Positions 1 to 8,114 of a DNA stretch of 30,814 nucleotides are shown in pieces. Both the position numbers and the translations under genes were made by a program. The notes below the pieces were generated by a model. That model worked only from the letters and a program-made list of their open reading frames with translations. It was not told the origin of the DNA and searched no databases. The DNA is from VXYL01 sp964348085 (lineage in GTDB: Bacteria; Pseudomonadota; Gammaproteobacteria; Pseudomonadales; Azotimanducaceae). Each line of letters starts with the position of its first letter. Position 1 is the first letter of the stretch. The DNA is taken from assembly GCA_964348085.1 (NCBI GenBank), contig CAYGBI010000047.1, forward strand, positions 1-30,814, given 5' to 3'.

Positions 1-30
1 ACGCGACTCCGCCACTATAGCCCGAACCCC

Positions 31-681
31 CTAAGTCCGACAGACTGCTAGCGCCTCGACCGGCACATCGACCGCGCGCACCATGTATGCGGTGGCCCTG
101 CGTTGCCGTGTCTGCACAAGCACACGATAGCCGAGTTCGGCGATCCGCCGCTGCTGAGCCACGGCCAAGTCCCGAGTCGAGAAGACACCGACGGAGACGC
201 CGTTCTTACGTTCGCCGGAGGGGATCACATAAGTTTCGACGGAACGTGCGCCGAGCGCGAGCGCGGTGCGCTCGGCGATGTCCCGGGTCGCCGCGGGCTG
301 TACGTAAACGAGGTAGAGGGGCGGCGCGTCAACACGCCGTTCCTCCAGCTCCGCGCTGCCGCCGGCGGCTTCGACACGCCGCACGATGTCATCGGTAGCG
401 GCGCGGTCCTTGAACGGCCCGGCGACGAAGCATGAGCGGGCCGTCGGCTGAGGTGCGCTGGACGCTGTCGTTTCCGGCTCTGGCACCGGTGTCACGACGG
501 GTGGATTCGCTTGCTCGGCGGTCGCTTCCGGGGGCGGCGGCGCGATACGCGGCAGAGGTCTCGGCGGGAGCTCGACGGGGTCCGGCGCTGACAACTGGTC
601 CTTGCTCCACCAAAGCACAAACACCGGCACGTTGGCCGCCAGAAGAACGGCCAACAACCACTTTGCGACAGCCGAGCGCAT
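31..681 (-). CDS. SPOR-domain membrane-anchored protein
   Basis: This 216-aa protein starts with MRSAVAKWLL. A single N-terminal membrane helix (about residues 6-26, rich in L, A, V and W) is followed by a Pro/Glu-rich linker (about 30-75) and a C-terminal domain of alternating SPOR-like segments beginning near SCFVAGPFKD. SPOR domains bind denuded septal peptidoglycan, so a role at the inner membrane and periplasm during division is the family expectation. I chose the ATG at 681 over the longer open frame because it lies 4 bases after the coaX stop and puts the membrane helix at the N-terminus. The coaX-SPOR order is common in gammaproteobacteria. The domain call rests on pattern and context rather than a profile match. 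Confidence 0.75.
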   Translation of the reverse strand: MRSAVAKWLLAVLLAANVPVFVLWWSKDQLSAPDPVELPPRPLPRIAPPPPEATAEQANPPVVTPVPEPETTASSAPQPTARSCFVAGPFKDRAATDDIVRRVEAAGGSAELEERRVDAPPLYLVYVQPAATRDIAERTALALGARSVETYVIPSGERKNGVSVGVFSTRDLAVAQQRRIAELGYRVLVQTRQRRATAYMVRAVDVPVEALAVCRT

Positions 682-685
682 GGCG

Positions 686-1408
686 TTACGGCAACGCGAT
701 AGCCAAGCCGTCGAGTACCAACTGCGGCGCGTGACGACAGGGCGAGAACAAGCGTTCGGAGAGACCGCCGACGAGCAGCGGCGCGTCTCCACCGGTCGCG
801 AACACGGTCGGAGCGCCCGTGCAACGAGCGGCGAAACCGGTCACGGCGGCTTCCGCGAAGCCGAGGAGCATGGTCAGCGTGCCCGCGTCGACGGCCCGCT
901 CGGTGTCCACCGCCGGTACCTCGCCCCCGGCGCCGACAGGATTTCCGGCCGACACCCGCACGTCCGCCGTCCGTCGCGCCAATGCGGTGCGCATCAAGCG
1001 CAAACCCGGCGCGATGAGGCCCGTTTCGTGGCGGCCGTCGGCGTGTACGAAGTCCACTGTCGCGGCAGTACCGGCGCTCACCACGACCGTAGCGGTCCGC
1101 GTCCGCCGCCAAGCGGCGACCGCGGCAAGCCAACGATCCACGCCTAGCCGCGCCGGGTCTCGGTAGCCGCAGCGCACGCCGGCCAAGCACGGCGACACGG
1201 TGGCGAACTCCGCGTCCAAACCGAAGCGGTCACGGACAGCCGCGGCTAGCTCGTCGGCGTTGCGGAGCACCGTCGCCACTCGCACGCGTGACGGCCGCGT
1301 ACTCAACATCGGCAGTTCCCGCCCCGGCAGAGCGCCGGCCGCGCCGCCGCAACGCCACTTGGTGCGCGTATTGCCCATGTCGATGTCGAGCGGCGCCGCG
1401 CAACTCAT
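686..1408 (-). CDS. coaX: Type III pantothenate kinase (CoaX)
   Basis: This enzyme phosphorylates pantothenate in the first step of coenzyme A synthesis, in the cytosol. The 240-aa length fits the family (about 240-260). Visible motifs are the N-terminal phosphate loop DIDMGNTRTKW (residues 8-18), GVDRWLAAVAAW, the AGTAATVDFVHADG stretch followed by GLIAPGLRLM, and a late GGDAPLL. In many members an Asp stands just before xGTAxT, whereas here the residue is Ser (VVSAGTA). I chose the ATG at 1408 because it places the DxGNT loop close to the N-terminus. The frame stays open upstream to 1534, so an earlier start is possible. A birA gene, often the upstream partner in gammaproteobacteria, is not present; the upstream 296 bases show no gene I can support. 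Confidence 0.9.
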   Translation of the reverse strand: MSCAAPLDIDMGNTRTKWRCGGAAGALPGRELPMLSTRPSRVRVATVLRNADELAAAVRDRFGLDAEFATVSPCLAGVRCGYRDPARLGVDRWLAAVAAWRRTRTATVVVSAGTAATVDFVHADGRHETGLIAPGLRLMRTALARRTADVRVSAGNPVGAGGEVPAVDTERAVDAGTLTMLLGFAEAAVTGFAARCTGAPTVFATGGDAPLLVGGLSERLFSPCRHAPQLVLDGLAIALP

Positions 1409-1704
1409 GGCACGCGAGCCACTACTTGTTGTGCCCGTCACGCTCGTCGCGCTCGCCCCTGCGGCGTTTTCGCCCATACCCAAACGACGAAGTCGAAGAA
1501 CTACTGTGTTGACACACAAATCATCGTCCGTCAAGCGTTGGCCGCGTGCGCACCGCCGCTCGCGAAGGTGGACTCACGGCTGACGCAGCGCAGGATGGGA
1601 ACGCGCCGAACCCGGCCACTTGGGCGCAAGCGAGGTACCAGCGGCTCGGCAGGCGACGGCTTTTCGGCGCTATCATGCGGCCAGCCAACAGTGGAGCGCT
1701 TGTC

Positions 1705-2703
1705 ATGAAATCACGCGAGGTCGTCTTGGTTCGTCGCCCGGAGGGGTTGCCGAAAGTAACGGATTTCGCAGTACGCGAGGCGGAACTGCAAGACCCCGGC
1801 CCGGGCGAGGTGCTGGTGAAGAACGTCTGCATGTCCGTCGATCCCTACATGCGGGGGCGCATGATCGATCGCAAGTCCTACACCCCGCCGTTCGCGATCG
1901 GCGAGGCACTAACCGGCGGCGCCATCGGTCAAGTGACGGCGTCCAACCACGCGGACCTCGCGGAAGGCGCATACGTGGAGTCGCACTTCGGCTGGCGTGA
2001 CGCCTTTGTCGCGCAGGGAAATCGACTCCGTTCCCTCGGTGAATTGCGGGCGCCGGCTTCCGCCTATCTCGGCGTGCTCGGCATGCCGGGCATGACCGCC
2101 TACGTCGGCTTGCTCGATGTCGGCGCTTTGCGGGAAGGGGAGGCGGTGTTCGTCTCGGGCGCCGCCGGCGCGGTGGGCAGCGCCGTTGGCCAGATCGCAA
2201 AAATAAAGGGTTGCACGGTGGTCGGCAGTGCTGGCAGCGCGGAGAAAGTGCGTCACCTGACCGACGATCTCGGCTTCGACCACGCCTTCGACTATCACGA
2301 TGGCCACTTGGAGCGGCAGATATTCGCCGGCGCCCCGAACGGCATCGACGTCTACTTCGACAACGTGGGCGGCGATCACCTGCAGGCGGCGTTGAACTGC
2401 ATGCGACCCGGGGGAAGAATCCCGCTGTGCGGGGCCATCGCCCAATACAACGCCACCGCGCCGGTGCCGGGGCCGAACAACCTCACCATCGCCATCGGCA
2501 TGGGGCTGACGCTCAAGGGCTTCATCGTCTCCAACTTCGAGCATCTGCGGGCAGACTTCCTGCGCGACATGTCCGCTTGGGTCGCAAGCGGAAGACTCAA
2601 GTACCGTGAAACCACTTTCGAAGGACTCGACAAGGCGCCCGAAGCCTTCATCGGCCTCTTCACCGGCGCCAATACGGGCAAGATGGTCGTGAACTTGGCC
2701 TGA
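1705..2703 (+). CDS. NADP-dependent zinc-independent oxidoreductase (MDR superfamily, CurA-like)
   Basis: This 332-aa medium-chain dehydrogenase/reductase belongs to the leukotriene B4 12-hydroxydehydrogenase/CurA type, whose members reduce activated double bonds with NADPH. The N-terminal half has the family stretch SVDPYMRGRM (about residues 48-57). The nucleotide-binding site is VFVSGAAGAVGSAVGQIAK (about 150-168), followed by GSAGSAEKV. DVYFDNVGG and the C-terminal GANTGKMVVNLA are also typical. No structural or catalytic zinc cysteines are seen. The ATG at 1705 has a GGAG about 9 bases upstream and matches the usual family start, so I reject the longer open frame from 1546. The substrate cannot be read from sequence. 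Confidence 0.9.
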   Translation: MKSREVVLVRRPEGLPKVTDFAVREAELQDPGPGEVLVKNVCMSVDPYMRGRMIDRKSYTPPFAIGEALTGGAIGQVTASNHADLAEGAYVESHFGWRDAFVAQGNRLRSLGELRAPASAYLGVLGMPGMTAYVGLLDVGALREGEAVFVSGAAGAVGSAVGQIAKIKGCTVVGSAGSAEKVRHLTDDLGFDHAFDYHDGHLERQIFAGAPNGIDVYFDNVGGDHLQAALNCMRPGGRIPLCGAIAQYNATAPVPGPNNLTIAIGMGLTLKGFIVSNFEHLRADFLRDMSAWVASGRLKYRETTFEGLDKAPEAFIGLFTGANTGKMVVNLA

Positions 2704-2749
2704 GCGACCGCCACAGGTAGTTCTGCCGCGGAGTACGGGCCAAGAAGCC

Positions 2750-3334
2750 GTGGCGAAGATCCGTTGCCCATGGTGCAAGGGCGATGCGCTGTACCAGCGC
2801 TACCACGACCAAGAGTGGGGGACGCCTTGCTTCGACGACGCGCGCTTGTTCGAGTACTTGATTCTCGACGGCGCGCAAGCGGGGCTGTCGTGGATCACCG
2901 TGCTGCGCAAGCGGGAGAACTACCGGCGAGCGTTCGACGGCTTCAACGCCGAGCGGATGGCGCGCTACGACGAGCGCAAGAAGGCCGAGCTGCTTCAGGA
3001 TGCGGGCATCATCCGCAACCGCCTAAAGATCGAGAGCGCGGTGCGAAACGCCCGCGCCTATCTGGCCATCCGCGAGTCCGAAACCAGTTTCGCCGACTTT
3101 CTTTGGCGCTTCGTCGACCACCGGCCGCTACAGCACCGCTATCGCACGCCCGAGGAAGTGCCCGCCACGTCGTCGGAATCCGACGTCATGTCCCGGGCGT
3201 TGAAGCGCGCCGGCTTCAACTTCGTCGGCTCGACGATATGCTATGCGGTCATGCAAGGCGTCGGCATGGTCAACGATCACCTTGTGAACTGCTTCCGCCA
3301 CGAGGAGTGCCGAGCGCAGGCGGCGAGTCAATAA
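2750..3334 (+). CDS. tag: DNA-3-methyladenine glycosylase I (Tag)
   Basis: This 194-aa base-excision repair enzyme removes 3-methyladenine from DNA. RCPWCKGDALYQRYHDQEWG at the N-terminus and NDHLVNCFRH near the C-terminus carry the family's zinc-type ligands (Cys6, His19 and the late His/Cys pair). The helix-hairpin-helix core shows AGLSW and the KRENYRRAF segment. At residue 40 the motif reads LDGAQAGLSW, where the usual residue is Glu (the E. coli Glu38 position), which is a conservative but notable change. The start is GTG at 2750, with a purine-rich CAAGAAG just upstream. The last 7 bases overlap the end of the convergent acyl-CoA dehydrogenase gene. Confidence 0.93.
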   Translation: MAKIRCPWCKGDALYQRYHDQEWGTPCFDDARLFEYLILDGAQAGLSWITVLRKRENYRRAFDGFNAERMARYDERKKAELLQDAGIIRNRLKIESAVRNARAYLAIRESETSFADFLWRFVDHRPLQHRYRTPEEVPATSSESDVMSRALKRAGFNFVGSTICYAVMQGVGMVNDHLVNCFRHEECRAQAASQ

Positions 3335-4503
3335 GACCTCGGCAACCCCAACACGTGCTCGGTGACGTAGTTCAGCACCATCTCTTGAGAAATGGGCGCG
3401 ATGCGCTGCAATCTCGCTTCCCGCCAATAGCGCTCGACGTGAAACTCGCGGGCGTAGCCGAAGCCGCCGTGCGTCTGCACGGCTTGATCCGCCGCCTCAA
3501 AGCAGGCGTCGGCAGCCAGCCATTTGGCCATGTTGGCTTCGGCGCCGCAGGGCAGGCCCTGGTCGATCAGCCAAGCCGCCTTGCGGATCATCAACTCGGC
3601 GGCGTCGAGACGCATCCGCGCCTCGCCCAACGGGAACGAGACGCCTTGGTTCATGCCGATGGGGCGGTTGAAGACCACGCGCTCGTTGGCGTAGTTCACC
3701 GCCCGGCGCATGGCCGCGCGGCCGATGCCGAGCGCTTCCGAGGCCACTAGAATGCGCTCGGCGTTGAGGCCGTCCAAGAGATAGCGAAAGCCCTTGCCTT
3801 CCTCGCCGACACGATCCGTGACGTGTACGGGCAGATCGTCGTACACCACCTCGCAGGTGGCAACGGCGTTGCGTCCGACCTTGTCGATGGGCGAGATGGT
3901 GACCTCCGGGCGCTGGATTTCCGCCAGCAAAAGCGTCATGCCCTGGGTGCGCTTCGCTACCACGTCCAAGGACTCCGTCCGCACCAAGAGCAGCACCCGC
4001 TCCGAGTCGAGCGCCTTCGTGGTCCAAACCTTGCGCCCGCGCACGATATAGTAGTCGCCTTCGCGCCGCGCCGTAGTCTTGATGGCGGTGGTTTCGGTGC
4101 CCGCGTCCGGCTCGGTGACGCCAAAGCAAACGTGCAGGTCGCCGCTTGCGACGCGCGGCAGGTACTTCTGTTTCATCTCTTCGGAACCGTGGCGCACGAC
4201 CGGGTGCATCCCAAAGATGGAGAGGTGTATGCCGCTGGCCCCGTTCATTGCCGCGCCGGACGCTGCGACCTCCTCCAGCACGATAGCGGCTTCGGTGATG
4301 CCGCGCCCGCTGCCGCCGTAGGCTTCCGGGATGGCGATACCGATCCAGCCGTCCGCCGCCAAGGCATTGTAGAAGTCCCAAGGGAAGCGGTGTTCGCTGT
4401 CGCACTCGGCCCAATACTCGTCCGGAAAGCGAGCGCAGATCTTGGCGATGGCGTCGCGAATGAGCTGGTGTTCGTCGCTTGTTTCAAAGTCCATACGGCG
4501 CAT
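3328..4503 (-). CDS. Acyl-CoA dehydrogenase
   Basis: This 391-aa FAD-dependent enzyme introduces a trans-2 double bond into acyl-CoA and passes electrons to an electron-transfer flavoprotein. The family segments appear in order: an N-terminal helical domain, CFGVTEPDAGTETTAIKTTA (flavin and substrate contact, about residues 128-147), the mid beta-domain with KVWTTKA, RVGEEGKGFRYLLDGLNAER, FNRPIGMNQGVSFPLGE, and the C-terminal VQTHGGFGYAREFHVERYWREARL. The length is typical. Two candidate starts exist, ATG at 4503 and ATG at 4494. The gene is divergent from the MaoC operon with almost no space between them, which suggests shared regulation and a linked pathway. Chain-length specificity is unknown. 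Confidence 0.92.
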   Translation of the reverse strand: MRRMDFETSDEHQLIRDAIAKICARFPDEYWAECDSEHRFPWDFYNALAADGWIGIAIPEAYGGSGRGITEAAIVLEEVAASGAAMNGASGIHLSIFGMHPVVRHGSEEMKQKYLPRVASGDLHVCFGVTEPDAGTETTAIKTTARREGDYYIVRGRKVWTTKALDSERVLLLVRTESLDVVAKRTQGMTLLLAEIQRPEVTISPIDKVGRNAVATCEVVYDDLPVHVTDRVGEEGKGFRYLLDGLNAERILVASEALGIGRAAMRRAVNYANERVVFNRPIGMNQGVSFPLGEARMRLDAAELMIRKAAWLIDQGLPCGAEANMAKWLAADACFEAADQAVQTHGGFGYAREFHVERYWREARLQRIAPISQEMVLNYVTEHVLGLPRSY

Positions 4504-4511
4504 AGGGTAGC

Positions 4512-5015
4512 ATGATGGCAGCTACGCTTGAGTTGCCGCGCATGGCGGGGAAGTACTTTGAAGAGTTAGAAGTGGGTTCACGGTTCGTTCACGAGCCGGG
4601 ACGCACGGTGACCGAAGCGGACAACCTGCTGTTCACGGCGCTCACGCTGAACCCGCAGCCGCTGCACTTGGACGCCGAGTTCGCCAAGAGCTCCGTGCAT
4701 GGGCAAATACTTGTGAACAGCATTTTCACCCTCGGTTTAGTGGTGGGACTATCGGTCGGCGACACCACATTGGGTACGACGATCGGCAATCTCGGTTTCG
4801 ACGCGACCACCTTTCCGAACCCCGTATTCATCGGCGACACCATCCGCGTCGAGTCGACGGTCGTGGCGCGTCGGGAGAGCCGCAGCAAGCCAGACCGCGG
4901 CATCGTCACTTTTGAGCATGTCGGCACCAACCAAAGGGGCGAGGTGGTGTGTTCCTGCCGGCGCGGAGCGATGATGATTCGCCAACCGCGCCCAAGCGGC
5001 GCCGAAACCCCATGA
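4512..5015 (+). CDS. MaoC-family (hot-dog fold) acyl-CoA hydratase/dehydratase
   Basis: The 167-aa protein has the hot-dog fold of enoyl-CoA hydratase 2/MaoC dehydratases. KYFEELEVGSRF is the usual opening and NPQPLHLDAEFA the active-site helix region. The GD that precedes NP in classical hydratase-2 members is absent (it reads LTLNPQP), as in the mesaconyl-CoA or beta-methylmalyl-CoA hydratase-like branch. The later GDTIRVESTV segment is also family-typical. The start could be ATG 4512, 4515 or 4542. The last gives MAGKYFEELEVG, which resembles many homologues. The stop overlaps the next start as ATGA, so the two genes are translationally coupled. Pairing with a CitE-like lyase suggests hydration of a C4-C5 unsaturated acyl-CoA before C-C cleavage. 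Confidence 0.88.
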   Translation: MMAATLELPRMAGKYFEELEVGSRFVHEPGRTVTEADNLLFTALTLNPQPLHLDAEFAKSSVHGQILVNSIFTLGLVVGLSVGDTTLGTTIGNLGFDATTFPNPVFIGDTIRVESTVVARRESRSKPDRGIVTFEHVGTNQRGEVVCSCRRGAMMIRQPRPSGAETP

Positions 5016-5908
5016 GCCGCCTACGCCGCTCGTTGCATTTCGTTCCCGGTGGCAACGAGAAGATGCTCGACAAGGCGCTCGCCAGCAACGCCGACGGCCT
5101 AGTGCTGGACCTCGAAGACGCGGTGGCGCCGGAGCGCAAGGCGGAAGTCCGCGAGATCGTCGCCGGCTGGCTGCGAGAGGTGGATTTCGGCGTCAAAGAG
5201 AAGACGGTGCGCATCAATCCGCTGGACACGCCGTGGGGCTACGCCGATTTGGCCGCGACGATGCCGTCGCCGCCGGACGCCTACTTGGTGCCGAAAGCCG
5301 AAGGCCGCGAAGGGCTCGGCCTGATCGATGCCGAACTGTCCCGCTTGGAACGCCGACACGCTCATCGGGAAGGCGAGATCGGCCTTATCCCCATTGCCAC
5401 GGAGACGCCGCTCGGCGCCCTGAACGTCGCCACGCTTACCGGTTGCCGACGGGTAATCGCCATGACTTGGGGGGCGGAGGATCTGGCCGCCTGTTTGGGC
5501 GCGCCGTCGAACCGAGACGACGCCGGCCGCTACCTGACCGTATATCAGCACTGCCGCGTGATGACGCTATTGAGCGCGGCCGCCGGCGGCGTGCAACCGC
5601 TCGACACCGTATACGTCGACTTCAAGGACCGCGAGGGGTTCGCACGGGAATGCGCCGAAGCCGCCCGGCTCGGCTTCACCGGCAAGCTCTCCATTCATCC
5701 GGATCAAATCGACATCATCAATGCCGCGTTCACGCCGTCGGCCGAACAAGTGGCCGAGGCGCGTATGCTGATCGACGCCTTCGAGCAAGCCCAAGCCGCC
5801 GGCCGTATGGCATTTAGCTTCAACGGTCAGATGGTGGACGCGCCCCACTTGAACCGCGCCCGGGCACTGCTCGAGCGGGCGCAACGAAGCGAGCAGGCAC
5901 GGCCATGA
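5012..5908 (+). CDS. CitE-like CoA-ester lyase (HpcH/HpaI aldolase family)
   Basis: This 298-aa TIM-barrel protein belongs to the citrate lyase beta-subunit/malyl-CoA lyase group, which cleaves or forms 3-hydroxyacyl-CoA esters using a divalent metal. Motifs in order are RSLHFVPGGNEKML, VLDLEDAVAPERK (metal and acid site), VRINPLDT, IPIATETPLGALN (catalytic-region Glu), MTWGAEDLAACLGA and GKLSIHPDQI. Its ATG overlaps the stop of the MaoC gene (ATGA), and its own stop overlaps the next start in the same way, making a tight three-gene operon. Candidate substrates are malyl-, methylmalyl- or citramalyl-CoA, and the sequence alone does not decide between them. Confidence 0.9.
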   Translation: MSRLRRSLHFVPGGNEKMLDKALASNADGLVLDLEDAVAPERKAEVREIVAGWLREVDFGVKEKTVRINPLDTPWGYADLAATMPSPPDAYLVPKAEGREGLGLIDAELSRLERRHAHREGEIGLIPIATETPLGALNVATLTGCRRVIAMTWGAEDLAACLGAPSNRDDAGRYLTVYQHCRVMTLLSAAAGGVQPLDTVYVDFKDREGFARECAEAARLGFTGKLSIHPDQIDIINAAFTPSAEQVAEARMLIDAFEQAQAAGRMAFSFNGQMVDAPHLNRARALLERAQRSEQARP

Positions 5909-6708
5909 AAATCAACGTATCCACCGAGCACATGACGGCCGAAATCGACGACTTCGGCATCGGGCGGATGACGTTCAACAATCCCGCCAAGCGCAACGCG
6001 ATGTCCTTGGCCATGTGGCGAGGCGTCGCCGAGATTCTCGAGCACTTCGAGGCCGATCCCGATGTGCGCTTGGCGGTGATGACCGGCGCCGGCGGCAAGG
6101 CGTTCGTATCCGGCGCGGACATCCGCGAGTTCGACACCAAGCGCGCCAACGCCGAACAGCGCAAGGAGTACGGCCGCCTCGCCGCACGGGGTGGCGAAGC
6201 GCTCCGGGCCTTCAGCAAGCCGTTGCTCGCGGAGATCACCGGCTATTGCATCGGCGGCGGCCTCGCCACGGCGTTGGCGGCGGACGTGCGTTTCGCGACG
6301 CCCGACTCCACGTTCGGCATTCCGGCCGCCAGACTCGGCTTGGGCTATCAGTACGACGGGCTCGCCAAGCTATGCCGGGTGGTCGGCCCTTCTCGCGCCC
6401 GGGACATTTTGCTCTCCGCCCGTTTTCTGACCGCCGAGGAAGCACTCGCCATTGGCTTGATCGACTTCGTCGCCGGGCGAGAAGAAATAAGCGCCAAGGT
6501 GACGACGTATGGCCAACGCATCGCCGCCAACGCTCCGCTCACCGTGCGCGCCGCGAAGGCCGCCGTCAACGCGTGGGAGGCCGGCGCACGAGCGGAAGAC
6601 TTGGCGCTTGTGCAGGAGATGGTGAACGCCTGCTTCGACTCGGAGGACTACCGCGAGGGCCGGCGCGCCTTCGGGGAGAAGCGCAAGCCCGTATTCCGCG
6701 GCGTATGA
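5905..6708 (+). CDS. Enoyl-CoA hydratase/isomerase family protein
   Basis: This is a 267-aa crotonase-fold protein. The two oxyanion-hole regions are visible as AFVSGADIREF (about residues 71-81) and ITGYCIGGGLATALAADVRFA. The two glutamates that act in classical hydratases are not there: the position after IGGG is Leu, and the second region reads FGIPAARLGLGY instead of carrying the usual P-E. Many database 'enoyl-CoA hydratases' share this pattern, so the activity may be isomerase, hydrolase or decarboxylase-like instead. It is the third gene of the coupled operon, with its start overlapping the upstream stop (ATGA). The C-terminal REGRRAFGEKRKPVFRG tail is typical of the family. Confidence 0.88.
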   Translation: MKINVSTEHMTAEIDDFGIGRMTFNNPAKRNAMSLAMWRGVAEILEHFEADPDVRLAVMTGAGGKAFVSGADIREFDTKRANAEQRKEYGRLAARGGEALRAFSKPLLAEITGYCIGGGLATALAADVRFATPDSTFGIPAARLGLGYQYDGLAKLCRVVGPSRARDILLSARFLTAEEALAIGLIDFVAGREEISAKVTTYGQRIAANAPLTVRAAKAAVNAWEAGARAEDLALVQEMVNACFDSEDYREGRRAFGEKRKPVFRGV

Positions 6709-6758
6709 AGCTCATTGTTTACGCTACGCCCTGAACGAGCCACTTCCGAAGGTTAACA

Positions 6759-8015
6759 ATGGAACTAAAGACGACGTCGCCCGAACTGGACAACGCCTTG
6801 GTCGACCCCGCCAACTGGGCGGACGAGCAAGGCATTCACGAGCAGTTGCGCTGGCTGCGTAACAACGACCCGTTGCGTCGTCTCGACCCGCTCGGCTTCG
6901 AGCCGTTCTGGAGCATCACGAAGTACGACGACATCAAGGAGATCGAAGGCAAAAAACGGCTGTTTATCAATGACCCGCGCCCGATCCTCGGGCCGACGGC
7001 GTTGGCGGACTTCGTCCAGCAAGTAACGGGCCGAAAGCACTTGGTGCGTTCGCTCGTGCAGATGGACGACCCCGACCACAAGAAATACCGATCGCTGGCG
7101 CAGGGCTGGTTCACCACCACCAACCTGCGCAAGCTGAGCGCCCGACTGGACGAACTGGCGAACCACTATGCGGACCGCCTCGCGCAATTAGGCGGCGAGT
7201 GCGACTTCGTCAAGGACATCGCCATGTGGTATCCGCTACGCGTCATCATGTCGATCTTGGGCGTTCCGGAGGAAGACGAACCATTCATGCTGAAGCTCAC
7301 GCAAGAGCTCTTCGGCAGCTCGGACCCAGACAACCAACGCTCCTTCGGCCCCGAGAACATCTTGGAGGTGGTGAACGACTTCGAGACGTATTTCAGCGAC
7401 TTAAGTCGTCAGCGACGCAAACACCCGACGGACGACGTCGCTTCGCTCATCGCCAACGCGAAGTTCGACGGCGAGTACATGCCGGACCAGGACGTCAACG
7501 GCTACTACATCATCATCGCCACTGCCGGACACGACACCACCAGCGCATCGATGGCCGGCGGCGTGCTGGCGCTGTTGGAGCACCCGGACGAGATGCGCAA
7601 GTTGCGCCAAGACTTCGCGACGCTACTGCCCACTGCGCTCGAAGAGACTATCCGCTGGGTAACTCCGGTGCGCCAATTTGCCCGCACCGCCACGGAAGAC
7701 TACCGCTTGGGTGGCGTCACCATCCGCGAAGGTGAATCCGTCGCGCTTTGGTACCCTTCCGCCAACCGCGACGAAGACGTGTTCGACGCCCCGTACGAGT
7801 TCCGCATCACACGAGACGACGCCAGGCACTTGGCGTTTGGGTTCGGTGCTCACGTCTGCTTGGGCCAGCATCTGGCGCGCATGGAAATGAGCGCGCTCTA
7901 CAGAGCCTTGTTCGACCGCCTAGAGAGCATTGAACTCGCCGGCACCCCGCAGTACGTGCAGTCCACTTTCGTCGGCGGCCTGAAGTCCTTGCCGATTCGC
8001 TACTCGTTGAAGTGA
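6759..8015 (+). CDS. Cytochrome P450
   Basis: This is a soluble bacterial-type P450 monooxygenase of 418 aa with no N-terminal membrane anchor. Visible signatures are the I-helix oxygen-activation motif AGHDTT (about residue 256), the K-helix ExxR in LEETIRW, and the heme-binding loop FGFGAHVCLGQHLARME with the axial Cys near residue 367. The protein would need separate ferredoxin and reductase partners; none lies nearby. It follows the acyl-CoA operon by 50 bases in the same direction and could be co-transcribed, which fits oxidation of a terpenoid, steroid or fatty-acyl substrate, but the substrate is not readable. The ATG at 6759 has GAAGG about 9 bases upstream. Confidence 0.95.
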   Translation: MELKTTSPELDNALVDPANWADEQGIHEQLRWLRNNDPLRRLDPLGFEPFWSITKYDDIKEIEGKKRLFINDPRPILGPTALADFVQQVTGRKHLVRSLVQMDDPDHKKYRSLAQGWFTTTNLRKLSARLDELANHYADRLAQLGGECDFVKDIAMWYPLRVIMSILGVPEEDEPFMLKLTQELFGSSDPDNQRSFGPENILEVVNDFETYFSDLSRQRRKHPTDDVASLIANAKFDGEYMPDQDVNGYYIIIATAGHDTTSASMAGGVLALLEHPDEMRKLRQDFATLLPTALEETIRWVTPVRQFARTATEDYRLGGVTIREGESVALWYPSANRDEDVFDAPYEFRITRDDARHLAFGFGAHVCLGQHLARMEMSALYRALFDRLESIELAGTPQYVQSTFVGGLKSLPIRYSLK

Positions 8016-8046
8016 GCCGCTGGCGCCGAAGTGAGCCGCTGGCACC
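8009..8046 (+). repeat. 19-bp tandem duplication over the P450 stop codon
   Basis: Two adjacent 19-bp copies beginning GAAGTGAGCCGCTGGC differ at one base (GCC against ACC at the end). The first copy carries the P450 stop codon and the second repeats it out of context. It looks like a recent replication-slippage duplication. Confidence 0.85.
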
Positions 8047-8114
8047 GCGCGATGCCGGAGGCGGCGTCGAGAACTGTTAGCATGGACGGCGGGTCGCACA
8101 ACGCATAAGGAGCC

